Shown: positions 1 to 5,614 of the stretch, piece after piece
How positions within the stretch are numbered: position 1 is the first letter of the stretch
How the letters are laid out: each line of letters starts with the position of its first letter
Assembly: GCA_015493425.1 (NCBI GenBank)
Contig: WGDG01000021.1
Coordinates: 1 to 6,696, forward strand
Direction: 5' to 3'
Source of the DNA: Sulfurovum sp.
GTDB taxonomy: Bacteria; Campylobacterota; Campylobacteria; Campylobacterales; Sulfurovaceae
Length of the DNA stretch: 6,696 bases
The notes under the pieces: model-generated
Database searches by the model: none
What the model was told of the DNA's origin: nothing
What the model saw: the letters and a program-made list of their open reading frames with translations, nothing else
Position numbers and translations under genes: made by a program

Positions 1-6
1 CCATAC

Positions 7-30
7 AAGTATGTTAACAAAAGGATACTT
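7..30 (+). promoter_or_regulatory. Possible 5'UTR hairpin around the ribosome binding site
   Basis: AAGTAT at 7-12 is the exact reverse complement of ATACTT at 25-30. The 12-base loop contains most of the AAGGA ribosome binding site (21-25) of the DUF2141 gene, plus a GTTAAC palindrome (13-18). The stem is only 6 AU-rich pairs, so it is weak and could be chance. The gene's promoter would lie mostly outside the window. Confidence 0.2.
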
Positions 31-33
31 TTC

Positions 34-453
34 ATGAAAAAACAGCTACTCACTCTTGCCTTGCTTTACATGTCACTACAAGCCCAGACCCTTACCGTAG
101 TCGCTACAGGACTAAAGAACGATAAAGGAGAGGTACAGTTCTCGCTTTACAACAAAAAAGGCACCATTCCCGACAAAACCCTCAGCAAATACTACAAAAT
201 GAAGCGGGTAGCCATCACCGGAACAACAGCAAAAGCGGTATTCAAAGATCTTCCAAAGGGCAGATACGCTGTCAGTGTCTTTCATGACGAGAACAACAAC
301 GGTAAAATAGACAAGGGGTTGATCATGCCCAAAGAGGGTGTGGGGCTTTCAAATTACAAAACCATCAACTTCTTCAACCTGCCCAATTTCAAAAAGGCAA
401 GCTTTCTGTTAGAGCAGGATAATGAGATAAAGATTGGGGTCATATACCTTTAA
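34..453 (+). CDS. Secreted DUF2141-family small protein
   Basis: A 139-residue protein with a clear Sec signal peptide: MKK, then a hydrophobic stretch to about residue 14, with likely cleavage near SLQA at 14-17. The mature part is small and beta-rich and should lie in the periplasm or be exported. It resembles the DUF2141 family (immunoglobulin-like fold, role unknown): the order 'LPKGRYAVSVFHDENNNGK' (residues 73-91) followed by 'MPKEGVGLSN' (98-107) is typical of that family. Residues 85-93 (DENNNGKID) resemble the first part of an EF-hand or dockerin calcium loop, but the twelfth-position acid is missing, so calcium binding is only a possibility. The start is supported by AAGGA eight bases upstream. 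It converges on the PepSY-type gene with a 14-base overlap of the ends. Family assignment is fairly secure; function is unknown. A link to the neighbouring metal genes rests on proximity only. Confidence 0.85.
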   Translation: MKKQLLTLALLYMSLQAQTLTVVATGLKNDKGEVQFSLYNKKGTIPDKTLSKYYKMKRVAITGTTAKAVFKDLPKGRYAVSVFHDENNNGKIDKGLIMPKEGVGLSNYKTINFFNLPNFKKASFLLEQDNEIKIGVIYL

Positions 454-1774
454 TTGAAGCGCTTCTCTTTCTCCACCGTATGATGCCCGTAACCATCAGC
501 AAGAGCAGAAGGAGCGCGCCAAAGTCGTTGATCCATACCCACCACGGGGCAAAAAAAGATCCGTCATGGATGCTCAGCAGAAGGGTATAGAGCGTAATCG
601 TGTCAAACCGGGGTATGGGAAGATCGTGACCGGCAGAGGAGAAGTATCTTACGTTACCATCTTGCCAAACGACATCACGAAACATATGGGGTGTTTTTGG
701 CAATACCGTAAAGTTTTTCTCTCTGAAAACCCTGTTGGCTGACCCCATCCCGCTGACATACAATATACCGTCCCTTCGCATCATTTTGTAGGCAAACCCT
801 CTGCTCTCCAAAGACCACTTTTTCAGATCATCACTTTTATATACGCCGTAACGATTACCGATTCTGTATACTTTACCATCGTAGTCAACCGACCAGATAT
901 CGTTTTGAAGTGTACTGTAAACAGGCGGGAGGAGCGTGTGGGAAATGGAGACTGACTTCATGAAGCGGGAGAGTGCGGAAGCATGATCGAGGAATAGACC
1001 GGTAACCGCCAGTATGAACAGGGGAACAACGGCAGCGACAGCAAAAGCATTTGCATGGGTTTTAATGAGCTTTCGGACAAATTTCGGATACCTTTTTTGA
1101 CGGATCAAAAACCATATGAGATAGCCGCTTAGTCCCAGATAGATCAGCAAAAGTGCGCCGTAGTCGTTGATAAACAGTGATATATCCCCGTCAAACAGAC
1201 CTCGCCCATAATGAAGGTCTCTGACAAAGCGTGAGAGGCTGATATCTTCTTGCAGTAATGTTTTAGGTATCTTGACCCGTGTGCGTTTTAACACCTTGAG
1301 ATCTTTTCTCTCTAACACGACAAGCGTATGCTTCTCTATCACTGCGACAATGGTATCGTTCGAGACACTCAGTGCCGTAAGATACTCTCCGCTTAGCGCT
1401 AATTGGTAGAGTTGACGGTTACTGTAGCTGTATAACCCGTCGGAGGTAGCAAGATAGAGTCGGTTTTGCCAAGGTACGATAGAGAGAACCTGCAATGTAG
1501 TGACAGTAGAGAAATTTCTGCCTCCGTCAAAACTTTCGAACAAACCGCGATAACCACCTGTAATAATGTGATTGGGATGACTTTTGTCACGATAATAGCT
1601 TGTCAAGAGCCTCTTTTCGGCTTGCAGCGTGTGTGAAGGCACCTGCTTAAAGGTAGTAGTGTAGAGAAAATTCCATGTTTTATGATCGAGAAAAAAACCG
1701 CTGATTGAGAGCAGTAGCAAAAGCACTCCGGCAGTAATGCCGGAGAGTTTGTGCACTTTGTGGCTCTTTACCAT
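440..1774 (-). CDS. Duplicated PepSY-associated TM protein, putative metal/siderophore reductase-like
   Basis: A 444-residue inner-membrane protein with four predicted helices (about 11-29, 205-225, 243-262, 417-433). Positive residues at the N-terminus, at 225-239 and at the C-terminus place both large loops (30-185 and 264-400) in the periplasm. It is an internal duplication. GFFLDH (26-31) is repeated as GLFLDH (259-264). 'LHYGRGLF...INDYGALLL' (187-210) is repeated as 'IHDGSFF...INDFGALLL' (402-423). These segments match the PepSY-associated TM helix style found in proteins such as PiuB and FoxB; FoxB is a known di-heme ferrisiderophore reductase. Histidines 8, 31, 188, 240, 264 and 403 sit at helix ends. 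The loops carry BNR/Asp-box-like motifs (GLFESFDGGRNF at 78-89, GVYKSDDLKKW at 310-320) and look like beta-propeller blades rather than PepSY domains. The start overlaps the receptor stop by 7 bases with only a weak GGA site upstream, suggesting translational coupling. Reductase function is inference. Confidence 0.75.
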   Translation of the reverse strand: MVKSHKVHKLSGITAGVLLLLLSISGFFLDHKTWNFLYTTTFKQVPSHTLQAEKRLLTSYYRDKSHPNHIITGGYRGLFESFDGGRNFSTVTTLQVLSIVPWQNRLYLATSDGLYSYSNRQLYQLALSGEYLTALSVSNDTIVAVIEKHTLVVLERKDLKVLKRTRVKIPKTLLQEDISLSRFVRDLHYGRGLFDGDISLFINDYGALLLIYLGLSGYLIWFLIRQKRYPKFVRKLIKTHANAFAVAAVVPLFILAVTGLFLDHASALSRFMKSVSISHTLLPPVYSTLQNDIWSVDYDGKVYRIGNRYGVYKSDDLKKWSLESRGFAYKMMRRDGILYVSGMGSANRVFREKNFTVLPKTPHMFRDVVWQDGNVRYFSSAGHDLPIPRFDTITLYTLLLSIHDGSFFAPWWVWINDFGALLLLLLMVTGIIRWRKRSASIKGI

Positions 1775-3819
1775 TTATATTCCAAACCAAAATAGAAACT
1801 CCTTGGATCCCCCGGAGTATAGTCCTCTTTTCCGTAAGCATAACGTGCGCTGACGGCATACCGTTCATCTGTGATGTTGGTAACCTTTCCAAATATGCTT
1901 AACTTGTCAGAATAGATATAGTCCGCTTTCAGGTTGCCGATACTGTAGCCTTTGTATCTTCCTGCTTCATGGTCATCATCCATCCAGTAGGAACCGACAT
2001 ACTGCCACTCTGCCATCAGAGTCAGACCGTTTAGATACTCAGGCATGTAGAAGAGTCTTACATTGGCAAGATGATTTGGAGCGCCTGCAATTTCATTGTC
2101 ACCCAGAACAGGGTCATTATCGTATGTATGTTTGCTATAGGAGTAGCTCAGACTGCTCTCCCACTCTTTGGTGATTTCTGATTTCAGCGATACCTCTACC
2201 CCTTTATGAATACTGCTGCTTCCGTTTCTGTAGCCGCCGGTATTTTTGTCTCTGATGATGGTATCGTCTATATCCATGTAGTATGCTGCAAGCTCAAGAA
2301 ACGACTTTTTTGAAAAGTTCTGTTTATAGCCAATCTCATAGGTATTAGATGTTTCCGGATTAAGATCGATATTCTCATATCCGACTTTAACCGAGTAGAG
2401 TCTCGTAGCCTGTGGGATTCTAAAACCGTTGGCATAACGGGCATAGATATTGATATCCTTTGTCGGCATATATGAAAGTGCCAGTTTGGGACTGAGGTGA
2501 TGAAAGGAGTCCGTTCTGTCTGCCGGACGGTAGTAGGTACCCGAACTGTCTGTCGAGTCCGGTGCCAGGTTGTTCGTGTAATCATAGTGGTTATAGTCAT
2601 ACCTGAGACCGGGGCTTAATTTGATCTTGTCCGTAACCATGTAGTCTATATGTACATAGGGTGCAATCGCAAAATAGTCTACATCATAGTCATAGAGTGC
2701 CCCTGCCGTATAGGTCTTGGCACCCCACCCTGAAGTCGTGACATCGAAGTCCTGGTTGTACTTGAGGGATGAGCGGGTATACTCCGTGTCGAAACCGAAG
2801 ACAATTTTCCCCCAGTTTTGCTCATAGGTATTGCGTTGTATCAATCCAAGCGTATAGAGTTCATTGTCGTTGCTAGGAAGGTTCTTCTCCCAGGTTGCCA
2901 CATATCTGTTCCTGTTGTAGCGAAGATAGGGTATCGTCGTAATCTCCAAGTCTTCAACGCTGTAGTTATTGAATTCGGCACTCAGCTTGGCATAGTCAAA
3001 CCTTCTCTCTACATCCGTTTTTTCAAGTGCAAGAAAGTAGTTGGGATCATCACTCGCTGCCGTTGAACCGTTTTCGATATTGGCATAGTCATTGAAACTG
3101 TCAGCCTGCTGTGCCACTGTTTTAGAGAAGTTAAACAGAATTTTGACATCGTTTTCATTGTCGATGAGGTAGTCGTAGCGAATGTTCGCTTCAGCTCTAT
3201 CGGTTTTTGTATGGTCTCTCCATCCGTCACTGTGCATATAGGATGCATTGGCACGGTATGCATTTTTGTTATCAATGGTATCGCTCGCCCCTATGTCAAG
3301 ACTTCCGTATCCGTAGCTTCCCGCCATTGCTTTTACAGATACCTCTTTGGTTTTTGAAGGTCTTTTTGACGACTGCACGTTGATAACGGCTGCCACTGCA
3401 TCCGAACCGTACAAAGCAGTCCCGGCACCCTTGAGCACTTCGACCGAAGTAGCCGACTGGAAAGTGGTATATGCCAAGCCGTTATGGTTGAAAAACCCGC
3501 TTGACTGCACAGGAATGCCGTCTTGCATAAAGAGATAGTACGGTCCCGTCCCCATAGGCATACGAATAGATGTCATATGCCCTATCACAGAACCGGTCTG
3601 CTCTATCCTTACCCCACTCAGGGAGTTAAGCAGATCTTTTTGAAAAATGACCTGATCGAGTTTGGTCTCGTTTTCATCTTTTGTCGCAACACTCAAAGGC
3701 TGTGTCAAACTTGTTTCGTCAACGCCCGTTGCGATGACATTAACCGGTGCCAAATTTACAATACTCTCCGCTGTCAGTGCAGACAGCACAAGAGAGGCTC
3801 CAACAATACTTTTTTTCAT
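1768..3819 (-). CDS. TonB-dependent outer-membrane receptor
   Basis: A 683-residue receptor, a normal length for the family. A signal peptide covers about residues 1-18. A probable TonB box (PVNVIATG, 25-32) follows. The plug domain spans about 45-150, with the characteristic run 'VEVLKGAGTALYGSDAVAAV' at 126-145. The rest is a 22-strand-type barrel rich in alternating aromatic residues, ending in 'SFYFGLEYKW' with a terminal aromatic as expected for BAM-assembled proteins. It imports a scarce ligand (iron siderophore, heme, other metal chelate or cobalamin) using TonB energy. The PepSY-type partner immediately downstream favours an iron or metal chelate. No substrate-specific motif is recognised. 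The start is fixed by GGAGGA ending a few bases before the ATG. The gene is complete with no frameshift, and its stop overlaps the next gene's start. The assignment is secure; the substrate is unknown. Confidence 0.93.
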   Translation of the reverse strand: MKKSIVGASLVLSALTAESIVNLAPVNVIATGVDETSLTQPLSVATKDENETKLDQVIFQKDLLNSLSGVRIEQTGSVIGHMTSIRMPMGTGPYYLFMQDGIPVQSSGFFNHNGLAYTTFQSATSVEVLKGAGTALYGSDAVAAVINVQSSKRPSKTKEVSVKAMAGSYGYGSLDIGASDTIDNKNAYRANASYMHSDGWRDHTKTDRAEANIRYDYLIDNENDVKILFNFSKTVAQQADSFNDYANIENGSTAASDDPNYFLALEKTDVERRFDYAKLSAEFNNYSVEDLEITTIPYLRYNRNRYVATWEKNLPSNDNELYTLGLIQRNTYEQNWGKIVFGFDTEYTRSSLKYNQDFDVTTSGWGAKTYTAGALYDYDVDYFAIAPYVHIDYMVTDKIKLSPGLRYDYNHYDYTNNLAPDSTDSSGTYYRPADRTDSFHHLSPKLALSYMPTKDINIYARYANGFRIPQATRLYSVKVGYENIDLNPETSNTYEIGYKQNFSKKSFLELAAYYMDIDDTIIRDKNTGGYRNGSSSIHKGVEVSLKSEITKEWESSLSYSYSKHTYDNDPVLGDNEIAGAPNHLANVRLFYMPEYLNGLTLMAEWQYVGSYWMDDDHEAGRYKGYSIGNLKADYIYSDKLSIFGKVTNITDERYAVSARYAYGKEDYTPGDPRSFYFGLEYKW

Positions 3820-3822
3820 ACT

Positions 3823-3828
3823 TCCTCC
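3823..3828 (-). promoter_or_regulatory. Strong ribosome binding site of the TonB receptor
   Basis: On the minus strand the sequence reads GGAGGA, then AGT, then the ATG at 3819. This strong Shine-Dalgarno match fixes the receptor start and contrasts with the weak site before the overlapping PepSY-type gene. Confidence 0.7.
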
Positions 3829-3855
3829 ATCTTTGATTATTCTGGAGTTGTATGG

Positions 3856-3883
3856 TAGTAAACCACTGTTAATTTTGTGTTAA
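3856..3883 (-). promoter_or_regulatory. 11-bp-spaced direct repeat upstream of the TonB receptor
   Basis: On the minus strand TTAACA occurs at 3883-3878 and again at 3872-3867, exactly 11 bases apart. A degenerate third copy, TTACTA (4 of 6), lies a further 11 bases on at 3861-3856. One-helical-turn tandem half-sites are typical of OmpR/PhoB-type response regulators, so this could be an operator for the receptor/PepSY pair. The region is AT-rich and the motif is short, so chance is possible. No convincing -10/-35 pair was found: AATAAT lies close to the ribosome binding site but would leave a very short leader. Confidence 0.3.
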
Positions 3884-3891
3884 ACTACATT

Positions 3892-3905
3892 TTTATCTGG
3901 ATAAA
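3892..3905. promoter_or_regulatory. Perfect 14-bp palindrome in the CDF-receptor gap
   Basis: TTTATC-TG-GATAAA is a perfect inverted repeat (6+2+6) located 73-86 bases upstream of the receptor start and just after the CDF stop codon. The two-base centre is too short for an RNA hairpin, and no T-tract marks a terminator, so a dimeric protein-binding site is more likely. The half-sites point the opposite way to the classical Fur arrangement (GATAAT...ATTATC), so it is not called a Fur box. Confidence 0.35.
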
Positions 3906-3916
3906 CGCTTCTCTTT

Positions 3917-4789
3917 TCACTGATAATGCACCACCACCTTCTCAACAAACGGCATCTGTGCTTTGATACGCGCTTCTATATCATGAGCAAGGGCATGAGC
4001 CTCTTTGAGGGAATCAGTATTTAGCGAAAGATCAAGCTGTACAAACTTGAAGCTGCCTGCATTTCGTCCCGTAATATGTAAAACCTCTTTGACTTGCGGT
4101 TCCTCTTTGAGAATCGCTCGTATATTATCGATAGTCTCGTGATCCAAAGAAGCATCAAGCAGGACTTTAATTGCTTCTTTGAGAATTTCAAACCCACTGT
4201 GAAAGATAAAGTAAACCACCACAACAACGGCTATCTTTTCAACAATAGGATAACCAAAGTATTGTCCCAAAACCCCGACAAGTACAACAAGTGCTGTATA
4301 GAAGTCTGTTTTGATATGTTCGGCATCTGCCAAAAGGCTGGGAGAGTTCAGCTCTATGGCTTTTTGTTTTTCCCAGCGGGAGTAGAGAAAGGTAATCAAA
4401 ACTGTTAGCCCAATAACTCCTATGGCAACAGGAAGGTTCTTGATCGGTTCAGTCTCTCCAAAAAGGACATCTTTCGCTATCTCATAACCGGCAAAGAAGA
4501 TGGCAAAGGCACTCACAAGTGCTACAAGGTTCTCTACTTTGTAAAGCCCGTAAGGAAAGAGGTCTGATTTTTTGTTGGAGATGACAATCCCCACATAAAC
4601 ACTCAGTGATGCAGCAAGATCCGAAAGTGAATGTACTCCGTCCGCTGTCAGTGCCGCACTGCCTGAAACCATACCTCCGGCAATTTTAATAAGCGAGAGT
4701 ACCAGGTTTACCCCGACTGAGTAGAGTGAAATCTTTTTCTTTTCATTGTGATTAAGTACTTTGTTGTTAGCTGTTTCTGTTTTTTCCAT
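3917..4789 (-). CDS. Cation diffusion facilitator (CDF) family divalent metal exporter
   Basis: A 290-residue inner-membrane protein of normal CDF length, with six predicted helices and a C-terminal cytoplasmic domain from about residue 210. The transport site is visible as HxxxD in TM2 (H53, D57 within ADGVHSLSD) and HxxxD in TM5 (H158, D162 within ADAEHIKTD). This H-D-H-D set is typical of zinc-type CDFs; iron/manganese members usually have Asp in place of these His residues. The segment 'FPYGLYKVENL' (78-88) is also a family hallmark. In the C-terminal domain H238, H265 and H288 match metal-site positions of E. coli YiiP, but D253 and Q290 replace YiiP H248 and D285. It exchanges cytoplasmic metal for protons, most likely Zn, possibly Fe, Co or Cd. 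The start is supported by AAGGA before the ATG. It lies between the ABC pair and the receptor with roughly 100-bp gaps on both sides, so it may be its own unit or part of a longer transcript. Confidence 0.93.
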   Translation of the reverse strand: MEKTETANNKVLNHNEKKKISLYSVGVNLVLSLIKIAGGMVSGSAALTADGVHSLSDLAASLSVYVGIVISNKKSDLFPYGLYKVENLVALVSAFAIFFAGYEIAKDVLFGETEPIKNLPVAIGVIGLTVLITFLYSRWEKQKAIELNSPSLLADAEHIKTDFYTALVVLVGVLGQYFGYPIVEKIAVVVVVYFIFHSGFEILKEAIKVLLDASLDHETIDNIRAILKEEPQVKEVLHITGRNAGSFKFVQLDLSLNTDSLKEAHALAHDIEARIKAQMPFVEKVVVHYQ

Positions 4790-4807
4790 TTTTATCCTTA
4801 ATAATTT

Positions 4808-4836
4808 ATCATTAACTTCCTACTGTGCACTATCAA
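4808..4836 (-). promoter_or_regulatory. Possible sigma70-type promoter of the CDF gene
   Basis: On the minus strand TTGATA (4836-4831) is followed after 17 bases by AATGAT (4813-4808). This is 5 of 6 and 4 of 6 to the consensus, and places a start site about 15-20 bases before the CDF ATG. Campylobacterota often lack a clear -35 box, so the match is only suggestive. A perfect TTGACA further upstream (4854-4849) has no good -10 partner at the usual distance. Confidence 0.3.
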
Positions 4837-4893
4837 ATAACATCAGTATGTCAAGCTGGGTATGTATATCACCAAAGGAGGATGTTATAAGAC

Positions 4894-5613
4894 TTACAAG
4901 ATTGCCACCCCCTCTTTGGGTACCGGCTCTGAAACCACCTTCTTATCCTCTATCTTCAAAATACGGTCACACAGCGGCAGCATCGCCTCATCGTGCGTTA
5001 CCATGATGACAGCGACATTCTGCTCTATGGCGATCTTTTTGAGCATTTTCACTACATTGACAGAGCGTTTGGAGTCAAGGGCTGCGGTGGGTTCGTCTGC
5101 CAAGATAATCTGCGGTTTGTTCGCCAGAGCACGGGCGATGGCGACACGCTGGTTCTGCCCACCCGAAAGTGCGCTTGGCATCGCTTTGGCTTTGTCACCG
5201 ATGTCAAAATACTCCAGCAGCTCCATGGCGATTTTGTTGGCTTCTGCTTCGCTTACACCATTGGTCTGCGGCACCAGCGTGACATTCTCGATGACGTTTA
5301 GAAACGGGATGAGGTAGTGTGCCTGAAAAATGAAGCCTATCTTTTCACGGCGGATCTTACGCGTCTCTTTGGTCAGCCACCTGTCTTCATAGACCTTTTC
5401 ATCTCCCAGCCAGATGGTACCGCTTGTGGGTTCTTCCACACACCCTATCATCATCAGCAGTGTGGTCTTCCCTGCACCGCTTGGGGCGATGAGTGCGACC
5501 AGTTCACCCTTGTTCACCTCAAAACTCGCCCCTTCGATGACACGCACCAGCGTATCGCCCTTTCCAAAGTGCTTGTAGAGATTCTCTACCCGTATGCCTG
5601 CTCTGCTTTCCAT
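4894..5613 (-). CDS. ABC transporter ATP-binding protein (LolD/MacB/DevA type)
   Basis: A 239-residue cytoplasmic ATPase with the full motif set in order: Walker A APSGAGKT (43-50), Q-loop glutamine 97 in FIFQ, signature LSGGQ (149-153), Walker B IILADE (169-174), D-loop ALD (178-180) and H-loop H207 in VTHD. The short single-domain length and the 'ADEPTAALDS' run are typical of the MacB/LolD/DevA group, which pairs with FtsX-like permeases. Such systems move lipoproteins, glycolipids, peptides or drugs, or do mechanical work in the envelope. The first P-loop glycine is alanine (A43, codon GCC), which the general [AG]xxxxGK[ST] pattern allows, so activity is expected. The ATG lies one base after the permease TAG, and the AGGAGGG site lies inside the permease end, so the two are co-translated. 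The substrate is unknown. GC content is clearly higher than in the genes to the left. Confidence 0.93.
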   Translation of the reverse strand: MESRAGIRVENLYKHFGKGDTLVRVIEGASFEVNKGELVALIAPSGAGKTTLLMMIGCVEEPTSGTIWLGDEKVYEDRWLTKETRKIRREKIGFIFQAHYLIPFLNVIENVTLVPQTNGVSEAEANKIAMELLEYFDIGDKAKAMPSALSGGQNQRVAIARALANKPQIILADEPTAALDSKRSVNVVKMLKKIAIEQNVAVIMVTHDEAMLPLCDRILKIEDKKVVSEPVPKEGVAIL

Positions 5614-5614
5614 T

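Noticed and set aside
456..465. GAAGCGCTTC palindrome just after the DUF2141 stop, as a terminator
   Set aside because: With a loop it leaves only a three-pair stem and there is no proper T-tract; it also lies inside the PepSY-type coding sequence.
3817..3830. Mini-ORF ATGGAGGAAGTATGA overlapping the receptor start
   Set aside because: It would encode four residues, has no ribosome binding site of its own, and its bases are better explained as the receptor's Shine-Dalgarno region.
3523..3858. Plus-strand ORFs opposite the receptor start region (111 and 73 residues)
   Set aside because: They are antisense to a well-supported receptor gene, Cys- and Asn-rich in a random way, and lack initiation signals.
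3892..3905. Calling the palindrome a Fur box
   Set aside because: The half-sites are in the opposite orientation to the GATAAT...ATTATC arrangement and the spacing differs.
4849..4854. Perfect TTGACA on the minus strand as a -35 box
   Set aside because: No acceptable -10 element lies 16-18 bases downstream; the TTGATA/AATGAT pair closer to the CDF gene fits better.
4874..4890. Strong AAAGGAGG followed by ATG on the plus strand after the ABC ATPase
   Set aside because: The ATG is followed at once by TTA TAA, so it encodes nothing, and the spacing to the ATG is too short.
4981..5613. ABC ATPase as an inactive protein because Walker A begins with Ala
   Set aside because: The general P-loop pattern allows Ala or Gly at this position, and all other catalytic motifs are intact.
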